Shown piece after piece: positions 9,901 to 20,629 of a stretch of DNA of 64,000 bases. Positions within the stretch are counted from its first letter, which is position 1. Each line of letters starts with the position of its first letter. Source of the DNA: Ptychodera flava (Eukaryota > Hemichordata > Enteropneusta > Ptychoderidae); assembly GCF_041260155.1 (NCBI RefSeq), contig NC_091945.1:33548296-33612295 (forward strand). The letters are read 5' to 3'. The position numbers and the translations under genes are program-made. A model generated the notes under the pieces. The model did no database searches. It saw only the letters and a list, made by a program, of their open reading frames with translations, and was not told where the DNA came from.

Positions 9901-12900
9901 ATATCGATTCATTTTGACAAATAAGGATATAATAAGTCGAACATGTCCTGGATCCACAAGGGGATGTCCATGTGATGCAATCCATTGTAGTTCTGCGGAA
10001 TAATCTTGTGTGATTGCCAGTCGGAACTCTTGTTTTTTGTCCTTATATAAACCGAAAGGGCTTTTGAAAAGTAGACAACATACTTTCTCATTTTGTGGAG
10101 ACAAAACAGGGGTTAGTATACGATAACAAATCGGGTATACCATTCACTATTTGCTGGGTTTTTTTTTTGAGATTGTGTTTCCGCTACAAAGGACTCTTGC
10201 TATAGATAAATGTTGTATTCAGAATCCAAATCGAGTGCGAAGCCGAATAAAATAAAATAATATGACAGCTCGCTCGCCATGGGGTTCTGTTATTATTACA
10301 TATGTTCCCCCTGTTTATTTTATCGAGAAAACAAAGAAACTAAAAACACAAGCGAACACATTTGAATAATTTACGCGACACACATTGAAAGACAAGGATC
10401 ACGCGCTGTTCTATTCATTTGCATGCAGGTAATAATTGCAGTGCAAATACCAGTAGTACGCGCGCGCTCCGATGCAAGTAAACTGTAGTACATATGTAAT
10501 AATGCGCTTAGACTCTCCACAGTCGCTGTGCCTTGTTTTGTGCGCGATGGGCCTGCATTCGAAGGCCGGCTGTGCAGCTGTGAGCACGCGCTGCCAGACA
10601 CAGCGACTGTCGGTTCTTGCAAGGATATGAATATTCATAAGGGTAGTGATGTCAAAAGAAACACCTATCTTACTGGGCGGAGAGAATATATACTGGTAGC
10701 TGGTAGACTTATATACGCGGTATGTTTTTATTTTTCATTTTTAATTTTATTTGGTTATGCTACTTGTCATTTTTGTTTTGATTAACGGGTGTGTGGAGTT
10801 CTATAAAGTACCCGGATCAGGCAGAAATCCGACCGGTCGCTTGCAAGAACGTCCAGACCCTGGGATTCGCGTCGCGTCTCTGAAGGGCGCGCGCGTGTTC
10901 AAACAGGGAAGAACGCGAATCGCAGGGTCTTTGCCAGACTATAATGCGCTCTACATGCTTCCATGATAGCAGTGCGTTGAGTCGGATATTGATGGTGGCC
11001 ATAGAGACTTTTCGTTATACTTTATACTGGTAAATTCCATCGTCGTTTGTTGTATCTTGTCTATAAAGAGAAGGTAAAACAGCAGTTCTGACCTACATGG
11101 GTGCATTAATCGTTATGTCTGAGATGGTTAAACATAATGGAGCATGTCTTCATTTACTATTACCTGATTTACCAAGTACTGATATCTTAAGACGACAATG
11201 GTATATTTTATTTTTCTCCTTAAACCCGGTATGATTAATCTTTTTGCAGAGTCAGTTCATGGCTGGTTCGTATGATTTGAAGATTCGAAGTACTGTAAGT
11301 TTTAATATTGGGATTTGTTAAAGCTACGCGCTATGTTGCAATAAACCACACCCAGGAACGGCATACCATGACTAGTTCACGACTTATGAAGGAATGATAG
11401 CAAGTGCACCTATGGAGTGAACTGGTCAAAATCGAGTATAATGACCTGTTGCTGAGGTGGTTTATGGCTATTATATTATAACAAGTATATTGGAATTCTG
11501 GCGTGAAGCGTCGAAAAGGAATTTTTGTTCAGCTGAAGGCTCGCACGTGTTCCAACAGTGTTATATTGCGAATATTGCAAGGTTATTTTTCACATCTCAA
11601 CCATTCAGATCTCTGTATTTGCATCATCAATATACTGGTATTATATAATGAATTTACACTAATAATAAATACGGTGGCCGGTCTACAATACTTGTGTTGA
11701 TTCATAGCAATTGGTCGCAGATAGCAATCATGGACTAAAATAACATTTAAGCAAACATTTATTGTAACATTTATTGTAGCAACGTATTGAATGAATGGTG
11801 TACGATAGAATCAGATTTTAAATAGGGTTGTGTGTTGAGTTATCATGTCAATGTACAAAGAATTTATTGTGTTGTGAATATTAGAATCGCGAATACAACT
11901 GTACGTGTTGCTAAGGTTGTGTACTTCCACAAATTTAGTAAATGGATATGAAGCATGGCTAAAATCTCTACAACAAAACTTTCCCATTCGGATAAATGTT
12001 TTCTGTCGTGGCTTTCCCCCGTAGTTTGTTGCTAGCTTGGAGATGGAGCTGTGTTTTGCCTATGGTATATTTGGCTATGGTCATTCCCATCAGCTAGAGA
12101 ATAGACAGAGAAGTGTTAGTGACACCGTTGGTCACTCTTTGCTGTATCGCGTCGAGCCACCGGATGATAGAAAACAAGGCAACGCGTAAGTATTTATCCC
12201 CTAAAAATAAAAGAAGTAGAAAGAAGAAAAAGGAAGGAAGAAAGAAAGAAAGAAAAAACCTTTCAATATCGGATTATATTGGGTTCAGAATACATAAAGT
12301 TACTTGTATGGTCATGTAGGTCAATGTATTGACCGATGCCGATGATTTAATGATTAATCACATTTGTAAACATCAATTATGACTTGAATGGGAATCACTC
12401 GCTTGTCTTACGAGTGTCATAATTTAAGCTATTTTGCCACAGGAATATGTTTGCATGGTCTTGGCTGTACAAAGATTAATAATTCGAAAGTTTTAGAGGA
12501 GACCCGTAATTCCATTATTAACCATTATTTCGTATTTATTTTAAAATTTGCCATATATGCGACTTACTTTAGTCAGGTGATGTCGGCTTTACCTGTTGGT
12601 CGTCCTGCAGAATTCGTTGGCTTTGAAGAAGAAGTCGAGATTGGAAATGCGTCACGAGATCTAGGTAATTAATGCATTGATCGTTTTCAATTTCACTTGT
12701 ACGGCTGTTTCGACGTGTGATAGGCAGATATAACCATCAAACGAGACCCACTGACAGAAAATTACTAAACACGCACAAGGAATTGATAGTCACGAATTTT
12801 AAAATGATTTAGTTACCAGTATCGTATGCACAAAGAAAATGGTTGTTTTCCTTTATCAGGCAATCGTTGGCCTTTGCCGTCTCTTCTCCGCTTTAAAGAC

Positions 12901-15900
12901 AAAAAGCAAACTACAGCACGGTTGGGAATGTAATAATTCATTTTCTAAAATTTTGAAAATCAATGATCGGCAAGCACATATATTAAATACCAATCTCCAT
13001 TCGTTGAAAAACATTTCTTCACAGGTAGTGCCGGCAGTACATTGGAACCTTTCAGTGACGTTCCGGTTGTAAAACCTGTTATGATAAGTAAAGTAATGAA
13101 ACGAAGGTAACATTCATCTCTCTGTATTTGCTTGTCTGTCTTCCCTTCTGTCTTTCAAGCTACACAACCAGTGCGTGCGGGCTCATTTTTACTCTCGACC
13201 TTTCTATACTGTAGTTTCTCCATTTTTTACCTTTGGTCGTGAAAGATTTCCATTTCCCCTGTCTTGCCATTGTCTTTTATTCTGGTGAATCCTGAACCTA
13301 ATATAAATAGACACGTTTAAAAGAACCACTGAACAAAGAAGAGGTGCAGTTATTAGCTGACACGTAAATAAGTCTAACGAAATATGTATAATATATGTCA
13401 TTGTATCTAGGTTGGAACGTCTTCAAACTGAGTACAGGAGACAGACAACAAGACAGCAGCGTATAGGATTTCTGCAGAAAATCGTTCTCAGACATGCAGA
13501 TCAACACGTGGACGAGGCTAGTAGCACTTACTTTATTTTAGGATTTGTAAATTGTGTAAATTGTGTTTGTTTGATCGTGATGAAATGAGCGAATCGTACT
13601 TGATCGACAAGTCCAAAAACCCGACTATCCGTTCATTTTATGGTAGACAAATTGCATCGAAATGTTCGATTCGTACTTGATCAGATGCTGAAAAATCTGC
13701 TTATTTTAATGGTATCAAAATGAGAGTAACAAAAAGACGACATTGTACTAGATCGAGACGCTAAAAAATCAGACTCTGTTAATGTTCATTTAGGTAGCAA
13801 AATCTAAGTGTAGTTTTATCGCAAGGAAATGATAGAACCGTTCCGGATTGACATGTTCCAAACTCCAACAATAGTGTGGTGTTTTGAGGTTTGATACTTC
13901 ACTTTTTGACACTTGTTTGTGACTTTGATAAGCAGCGTAGGTGTCGTGGATATCCTTGTCTCATTACATGACAATGGCTCTATTGTTCCAGGTAGAATTT
14001 GTGTGTACCCCCTGGGGGTCTTATAAACGAACTAACAGCTAATTATAAATTTATAAAATAATCCCGGGGGTCTTATAAAGTGAGAGACATCGCTATCTTC
14101 ATGCAAGTGCATATATATCCTGTCATATAGGTTCTCGATGATGGTACCGGACTAAAGTGATGAAAACATTAGCAGCTGGGACTAGTTTGTGAGCACTTAC
14201 TAAAACGAAGATCATCAAAAAATTCTTTAGAGTTCATCAATCGCGTACCAAAATGACAGTTTTAAAGATTTAAACCACACAGTTACGTGCGTTGGCTCTC
14301 CAAGAGTTACTGATCGGTACCATTACATCTAAGGTCATGTTGAGTCTGATGTTTCGTCTGATGTCTTTTGACTCTGTATTGAATATTCACATTATACTAT
14401 ATAGTGTAATTTTACATTGCATTATTTAGGATGTGTTATTGGGACAACCCGACGAGGGCGCTGAAAAGGAATTGTTATCAGTTCCTCCTACCGATTTCAG
14501 GGAGAGCCTCCTTGAAGATGAGCCCAGTGGCCATGACCTAGCAACTATGGCGCTCTTCCTCCAAAATGCACCAGGTAGGTAGTTACGGTTTTCACTCTAT
14601 AATCCAAACGTCCCTCCTAAAACGATCCTTGGAGATAAAATCGTCTAATTTTCCATCCTTTGTTCTCGTTTCCTGCCGTTCCTGATCACTTCACTTCTTG
14701 TGGTCTCAGGGAAGCATAGTATATGGGTTTGATTTTTTTCTGAAACCGTGCACATGTACATGAATATTCGGCCGAAGTCAGAGTAAGGTGAGGTTTTGCC
14801 TCTCCTTGTCCCCGTGAAGGGCATCAGTCCCACTGGTCATCAATCTGTATTTACCTTTATCATAAATGTGAGTTAGCATGACTGCAGGAAATATAGTAGG
14901 AGCTGTTTTCAGTTCAAAAAGGGTACGACCAATCAAAGCGACAAAATTCTATGTACAATTTTAAGGTGAAAAATTCAGGTTCGGAGGGTTTTCAATAATT
15001 TAGGTTTGGTTACCAAAACCCTGGAAACACATACATGTTAATTAGTCTAGGCTGTGAGGTGCAAATGTATTTTCTTCAACCACCAGTCATAACGTGATCG
15101 TTTTGTAACAATTTAAAGCTTCATTAATTTTAGTATTTTTGTACAACAAAATTTACCGTTCTACTCTCTCAATAATGTCTAAATGCCCCTAGCATTCAAC
15201 TTGTCAACACCGCCTGTTTGTATATGTAAAGGGAAAATATTATTGATGACAAATGAATCTAGCCCTGACTAGCGTTCATTTGCCAAGAATGCCACCGTAC
15301 TTCGTGTAGACTGTGATTTGTATTTGAAAGGGTAGTCTTCATATTAGTAAAACATAATTTAGGGAGAAAATTGTCTTTGATAGAATAAAAGTGTTAAAAT
15401 ATTTTCATAAGGTTCCCCTTTAATATATTTATCTCACATGCGCCTTGAATTTGACTAATTTTTGACGAACAGGAATGATGGCAATTGCCAAACGTGTAAG
15501 GCACTCGATAATCAATTTTTCTACTTCATAGGTCTGAGCATGCGCCTGCCAGGTGAAGGTCGGCGACCTCGAATGATGAACATTCCAGAGGTAGGTTATT
15601 GCTCAAAAATGGAGGTGTACCGTTGACCTCTGAAAAAAATAAAATACGGTAACCCTTTCACCATCGGGGCTTGTCGCAAAAGCATTGTTGTCAATTGCGT
15701 TTGTGGACCTGTCTAGGAATCGAAGGTAAACAGAAACTGTTGTATTTGGAGGACGGTATTTTATGAATAATTGGGAGTTAGACGCAGCCTGTTAAGAAAA
15801 CGCCACTTCCTAAGAGTCTCGGCTTGGTTGTCTGGCAAACTAGCTTTGTCCAACTATGGACTAATCTTCAAATTGTTATGCAGTGGTATTGGGTTCGTTG

Positions 15901-18118
15901 TTACCGTGGATAATAAAGTCTATGTACACCAAACATTACACACAGGTACTCGCTGCATGAAAAAGTGACTTCATGTCAACATGGAATAAGCTGATTTTGA
16001 GGTTTTCTTGAGGCAAAAACTACTAATAATCCAGAAGTCGGGATTTTTCATTTTAGACATTTTTACATTTTAGTAGTGCATGTTTGACATGTTAGGTCGG
16101 AACTAACGTGACCAAAAAAGCCAATTGTGCAAACCTATCGTGTATCGTGCACGCCTAACGTGTACGGACCTAACGTGTCTAAAATGTCTAACGTGCATGT
16201 CATTTTAGGTTTTCATCATGAGTCAAAATATATCATGCCAATCGTGCAAACCTATCGTGTATGGTGCAAACCTAACGTGTACGGACCTAACGTGTCTAAA
16301 ATGTCTACGTGTATATCATGACTGTACCATTCACTTATCTGGAGACCCTAAAATGACATACACGTTAGACATTTTAGACACGTTAGATACGTACTCGTTA
16401 GGTATATGTACGATACACGGTGCACGATTGGCATGATAGACTTTGACTCGTGGACAACCTAAAATGACATACACGTTAGACATTTTAGACACGTTAGCTC
16501 CGTAAATCTTAGGTCGGCACGTTATACGATATGTCTCTAACTCTATCATGCCAATCGTGCAAACCTATCTTGTATCGTGCAGACCTAACCTGTACGGACC
16601 TAACGTGTCTAAAATGTCTAACGTGCATGTCATTTTAGGTTTTCATCATGAGTCAAAATCTATCATGCCAATCGTGCAAACCTATCGTGTATGGTGCAAA
16701 CCTAACGTGTACGGACCTAACGTGTCTAAAATGTCTAACGTGTATATCATGACTGTACCATTCAACTTATCTGGAGACCCTAAAATGACATACACGTTAG
16801 ACATTTTAGACACGTTAGCTCCGTAAATCTTAGGTCGGCACGTTATACGATATGTCTCTAACTCTATCATGCCAATCGTGCAAACCTATCTTGTATCGTG
16901 CAGACCTAACCTGTACGGACCTAACGTGTCTAAAATGTCTAACGTGTATGTCATTTTAGGTTCTCCACATGACTCCAATTTCTATCATGCCAATCATGCA
17001 AACCTATCGTGTATGGTGCAAACCCAACGTGTACGGACCTAACGTGTCTAAAATGTCTAACGTGCAGACTTTTACAGTGTTTAGTCATGCACGTTTGCCT
17101 TACACGTTTGGGTTCTATAATGTACAATGGCATACAACTCCCCATAGCACGATAGCTTCAACAATGTGAAACGTGCATTTTTACCATCTACTGGCCATAG
17201 CTCAAATATTCCTTAACCAATCGTATTATAACATAAATCTAATAAAGACTTGGGTAAATCGATGTGTTCTTGAGATGAACTCGAGACTGTATCGTCTAAT
17301 CTGAGGTCTAACCTCAGTACCACAGTTTGTCGTTCTGTCGAAGTGTTTCTGTCTCTGCACTTTAGTCACAAGGAGCAAGGCGCTTATAAATTAATCTGTT
17401 TTTCTGTTATTTCTGCGCAAATCTTTGTCGTTTCAGGATGACAGTGAAACAAGTTTGACTAGCAAGGTTAGCCACGAAAGTGCAGCTTCAGCAGGTGAGT
17501 ATTAAATCGACGTGTGAAAGAAGGAAAAGAAAGCGACAAAAAATGAAGGACACGAATCGCAGTCATAAACAAAGAGGTGTACATGGACTTATAATGGACG
17601 TTAAAGCAATCGTGGCAATATTCATAGGTGCCACGAGTGTTCATGTGCAGCACCATAAATCAATAGAATAATAACGTACCACAGAAATTGTTGAATTAAG
17701 GGATGCTTTCCCTGTAACTGACCCTGGTTTGAACATACTACTATAAAACGACATACTCTATCTGGCATCCCGCCTTCTTTTTTCTGCAGAGGTTGAAATA
17801 AAGGAATTAGTTGAGAAGGAGCAAGCGGGTCCTGAAGAGACACAGGAAGACCGCCGGCGTAGTACCCTAGGAGCTCTCCCAGGAACGGGGTTCATTTCAT
17901 CCTTGATGAGTAAACTGCGTGTCAAACGACAGTTGAAGAAACAGTCCGCTGGTCCGACTGCACCAGATGCACCCCAGGCTGTTCCAACTTTCAGTCTACA
18001 ACAGGCCACTCCCGAAACGTCCCATCATAGCATTTATTCTCTGACTCATTTCACATCAAAAGCTGACGAAGCTGCCAGGGATAAAAAAGAGAAAGATGAA
18101 GACGGCACTGCTGTGTGA
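6975..18118 (+). CDS. C2CD6: C2CD6/ALS2CR11 (CatSper-tau)-like C2-domain protein, 12 exons
   Basis: Exons: 6975-7049, 8428-8485, 8928-9058, 9586-9705, 11250-11294, 12577-12664, 13025-13106, 13411-13546, 14430-14574, 15532-15590, 17437-17494, 17790-18118. All joins keep frame; the sum is 1,326 bp (441 residues). ATG 6975 is the first ATG after an in-frame stop at 6879. Residues ~26-143 form one C2 domain. Residues ~195-240 are a basic helical segment (MKRRLERLQTEYRR), and the rest is low-complexity, ending in an acidic-basic tail. The C2 pattern (VHIKK, IYIRIKVGDIAKCSK, IKFDIVAF, IGRKEMHLYDVIK) and the later RRLERLQTEYR helix follow the order I remember for mammalian C2CD6, which helps place CatSper channels in the sperm tail. 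Mammalian C2CD6 has a long C-terminal extension not seen here. Least certain are the exon 2 donor (GAGT|GTATCC), the exon 3 acceptor, and the exon 8 donor (GGATTT|GTAAAT). Confidence 0.72.
7945..8040. repeat. copy of the 'CTTGTCAAC' inverted-repeat family (partial)
   Basis: The words GTCCGGACTAGAATCCA, AACAATAA, GCACATGTA and TTCACAAGCCGAAT follow the right half of the full-length element at 44,094-44,431. It is partial and lies in intron 1 of the C2CD6-like gene. Confidence 0.5.
9318..9412. repeat. copy of the 'CTTGTCAAC' inverted-repeat family (partial)
   Basis: TTCAACTTGTCAACGCAGCC, then TTATTGTTTATAAATGAA and CTCCAGTCCTGACTGGCATT, match the left half and centre of the family described at 44,094-44,431. 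It lies in the intron between exons 3 and 4 of the C2CD6-like gene. Confidence 0.5.
10371..10972. repeat. GC-rich nested inverted repeats
   Basis: This is an island of higher GC inside an AT-rich intron. CACAGTCGCTGTG (10,518) faces CACAGCGACTGT (10,599). CAGACCCTGGGATTCGCGT (10,854) faces ACGCGAATCGCAGGGTCTTTG (about 10,913-10,933). TTCTTGCAAG (10,614) faces CTTGCAAGAAC (10,840). It looks like a foldback element or two nested ones. A CpG-rich internal promoter is the alternative. Confidence 0.5.
11345..11440. repeat. short inverted-repeat element, copy 2
   Basis: This is the second copy of the element at 1,094-1,188. It shares CCACACCCAG, ACTAGTTCACGA and the end TATGGAGTGAACTGGTCAAA. It lies in the intron before exon 6 of the C2CD6-like gene. 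Confidence 0.55.
12229..12257 (+). repeat. purine microsatellite (AAGG/AAAG)n
   Basis: A short run of GGAAGGAAGAAAGAAAGAAA lies in an intron of the C2CD6-like gene. Confidence 0.8.
13593..13805. repeat. degenerate ~70-75 bp tandem repeat, about 3 units
   Basis: Three successive units begin with a TCGTACTTGATC-like word (13,593, 13,668, 13,745) and each continues with an AAAAA(A)(T)C...GACT/GCTTATT block and a ATGGTA..AAA/TAGGTAGCAAA block. They are strongly diverged. The array lies just after exon 8 of the C2CD6-like gene. Confidence 0.5.
15186..15300. repeat. copy of the 'CTTGTCAAC' inverted-repeat family (partial)
   Basis: TTCAACTTGTCAACACCGCC, followed by AATGAATCTAGCCCTGACTA, matches the left half and centre of the element at 44,094-44,431. 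It lies in the intron before exon 10 of the C2CD6-like gene. Confidence 0.45.
16080..17120. repeat. complex palindromic satellite with ~118 bp and ~320-430 bp periods
   Basis: A 20-base core TAACGTGTCTAAAATGTCTA occurs six times on the plus strand (16171, 16288, 16600, 16718, 16922, 17040) and three times as its reverse complement (16366, 16477, 16798). Plus cores come in pairs 117-118 bp apart, and the pairs recur at 429 and 322 bp. Companion words ACCTATCGTGTATGGTGCAA, GTACGGACCTAACGTG and ATGTCATTTTAGG repeat with each core. The block at 16,548-16,865 is repeated almost exactly from 16,866. Short open frames on both strands are by-products of the repeat. It lies in the intron between exons 10 and 11 of the C2CD6-like gene. 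Confidence 0.9.
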
Positions 18119-18254
18119 CTTTTGATATGATGTTCTGTACTGTTAAAAAGGCTATGTTGAGCAACAGACAGTCAGTTGTGTTTGAAAGAACGCTTTCTGA
18201 AATGCAAGATCGAATCTAAATTTTCTTGACAGAAGGATATATTACAGGAGTTTG

Positions 18255-18260
18255 AATAAA
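18255..18260 (+). terminator. polyadenylation signal AATAAA, C2CD6-like gene
   Basis: A canonical AATAAA lies 137 bp after the TGA of the C2CD6-like gene. A second AATAAA lies at 18,380-18,385, so the gene could use either. Confidence 0.5.
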
Positions 18261-18379
18261 TATGGATTTTATTAGTCACGTTATTATTTATATGAAGTTT
18301 TGCAAGTCTGATAAAAGGATGATTCTATATTACCAATTGGTTTTCTTTAATGGATTTATGGGGATTTTTAAAAATTTTA

Positions 18380-18385
18380 AATAAA
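18380..18385 (+). terminator. second polyadenylation signal AATAAA
   Basis: This is a downstream alternative to the signal at 18,255, followed by a GT/T-rich stretch (GTTTGATCGTTGG) that suits a downstream element. Confidence 0.4.
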
Positions 18386-20156
18386 CGTTTGATCGTTGGG
18401 GAAAAATACTGAGCCGGATGCCTTCTGTTCACTTAGCCAAAAGCTTGCATGCAAAGTTGTGGCATGGGGCAAAAGCACTAATGTAGGCCTGAGTAAATTA
18501 AATGTATATTCTACCATTGATAGCTTATTCATTCATCCATTCATTCAATGTTTTACACTGAGTTGTTTGTCTTGCTGTTTGCCCTCCAAAATTTGAAGAA
18601 AACAGAGATAAACGCTCTGTCAGAACTGTCAATGGAGAGGCCCGACAAACACTTTTCAAAACTCAACAAAAATGTTTAGTGGCGTTTCTGTTATCTGTGA
18701 AGCATTGTTCAGAATTTAACTGATCTGACTTGAAATAAGTAATTGTCCACAAAATAAAGAAACCGTTACGTCAATTTAAATATTATGAGCTTACCATACG
18801 GGGTTAGGCTACTACGAAAGTACTGCAAAGGACGTAGGCGCGCGGCGCTCCGCGGCGCCAGTGTCCGAGTGCATCCTTTGCGGTATTTTCGTAATAACCT
18901 TATTATACATCCTATGTTTAAATCAAATGTGGCGATCGAATGGGCAGAACATTGATCGTTTTCGTGCAATGTCAACAGATTTTCTTCCGATTTATAGCGT
19001 AAAGTATGAACCTTATCTTGTAGGCCTACGCGCTTATGAATTAGCCTGTGCACTATACACGTACATAGCATGAGACACACATTCCAGCAACTTTATGAGA
19101 ATTATCATGCATCTGTGTCCTGCATAGCAGCTTCGAGTTGAATTTAAATAATGTCACATTTGCACACAATAAAATGTTAAGCAACTTCTTCAGGAAAAGT
19201 GTGAATCAGAGTAGGTCTGTATAAACTTATGAGGTGATTTTCACTTGTAGTCCATGAAGCAACAGGCATCTGAGATCGATGTTGGCCTACAGCTGCAATA
19301 TAATATGGAGACCTATCAGAACTTATATTTTATATTTCATATTTCTTATATTCTTACTTATTTCTCAAATTTGTGTTTGTAGCCTATGTGTGAAAATCAC
19401 AGTAACCTACGCGTAGTCAAGACGGTGTCCTGAACAATTACTCTTGCGTCCGCGATCAATGTATTGTCCATACCCAATCATTTAGGCCCTATTGTTCGTA
19501 TAGCCTACAGCACCTATGAAATATGGGTATAAAGTAAAATGCATTTAAGTAAAAGTAAGCTTATTTCCAAAAATAATGATAGAGTAAATGACTTGAAATT
19601 TTAATGATTTATTGTTGTTAAATTCCTTTGCCTAACATACAAATGATGCAAAAATAAGTTTCTTTTGTGAAGAAGTATTCTCCATCACAATGTCACTCGA
19701 AACCAAACCCGAATCCGAAAATGAGTCTGACTTACGCTGTGAAAGTTGTCGTCTGGCCGGACCTGGGCCGGACTTGTAGTTTTACTCAACTGGTGACTGG
19801 CAGAGTTGCGCACTGCAAACTGTATCTCCACGTACCAAACTTATGATCAGTGAGCAGCAAGTGTCACAAGTAACAGATCAGGTACATGAGGTAGGGAGTT
19901 GATTTTACGAATCAGTCAGTCGAAGTGGAATTGGCGGGCTTCCTTTGAAAACTGTATTTCCGGTACGCTTGTACAGCAGACGACATGAACCTCCGTCGTG
20001 TGCATTTGCCTGGATTATTTCCATGGAAATAAAATGACAAAGGGTTGTACTAGGTATATCTACCTAGTTCTTCACAGACAACAGCATTTTACAGTATTTG
20101 TACACACATACTGTAGAAAAATCAAAATATCCCTAAATATTTCTTGTAGTCATGTT
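18386..20156. other. spacer between the two germline genes, with a foldback at 18,811-18,897
   Basis: No coding exon was recognised. An imperfect inverted repeat pairs TACGAAAGTACTGCAAAGGA (about 18,813) with TCCTTTGCGGTATTTTCGTA (about 18,875), with a GCGCGGCGCTCCGCGGCGCC centre. The ends have about three mismatches in 22. The remainder is AT-rich spacer ending in an inverted-repeat element at 20,157. Confidence 0.45.
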
Positions 20157-20510
20157 AAGGTAGTATGCACCTCGAAAGTAAAAGACTTAAACTTTTGCTC
20201 TAACTTTCCTCAATGAATCTTTCAATCATTCTCTTTCAAAATCAAGAATAAAAATAGGGGGTAACCATGCAATTTTGGCACTAGAGAAAGAAATTACTCA
20301 AGACTTACCGATATTTGAAATTCAAAATGGCCGCCATCCCTTTGTGAACTCTATGGAGAAAAATAAAATTTTCGAATTTCGAAAAACTAAGCCGGTGAAA
20401 AGTTTTCTTTCACCAAGAGCTTTAAAATGAACCCCCACATGTGGTATATCAGAAGAGAATTGTAAAAGTTTGAGAGTCCGAATGTCTGTCCCCGAGGTGC
20501 GTTCTACCTT
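20157..20510 (+). mobile_element. ~354 bp MITE, family A, full-length copy upstream of the SPO16-like gene
   Basis: The ends AAGGTAGTATGCACCTCG and CGAGGTGCGTTCTACCTT are imperfect 18 bp terminal inverted repeats. TTAA overlaps both borders (gTTAAgg and ccTTAAtg), as in piggyBac-type insertions, though other copies do not keep it. The body includes ACTTTTGCTCTAACTTTCCT, TTCAAAATGGCCGCCATCCC and AAGAGCTTTAAAATGAACCC. Further copies or fragments lie at 21,934, 25,803, 37,250, 42,765, 45,775, 54,531 and 61,685. This copy ends 120 bp before the ATG of the next gene, so it lies in the promoter or 5' UTR. Confidence 0.8.
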
Positions 20511-20629
20511 AATGTGTTGCCAGGGATTTGTGACCTTTCAATATTTTTTCCCGTCCCTTTGCATCTTGGTAATGGTAGATCTTTCTGCAGCTGTAATTTC
20601 ATGCTGTAATCAGCTTCAGGACATAAGTG

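Larger units (their letters stand above)
8428..11294 (+). other. C2 domain spread over four exons of the C2CD6-like gene
   Basis: Exons 8428-8485, 8928-9058, 9586-9705 and 11250-11294 encode one beta-sandwich. Strand 1 is GVLSVHIKKLQNL, strands 2-3 are QIYIRIKV and AKCSKTV, a central segment is AKIVFDDLKHFSI, then come NIIKFDIVAF and VIGRKEMHLYDVIK. The loops that normally carry five aspartates for calcium in synaptotagmin-type C2 domains are poor in Asp at the matching places, so calcium-independent binding to protein or lipid is likelier. That last point is inference. Confidence 0.65.

Noticed and set aside
12113..12319. Lysine-rich plus-strand frame
   Set aside because: Driven by the purine microsatellite at 12,229-12,257.
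16127..17169. Several 60-90 codon frames on both strands with NVSKMSNV-like repeats
   Set aside because: They are translations of the palindromic satellite and occur in both orientations.
18766..19080. 104-codon minus-strand frame
   Set aside because: It runs across the foldback at 18,811-18,897, with no homologous motif or conserved splice sites.
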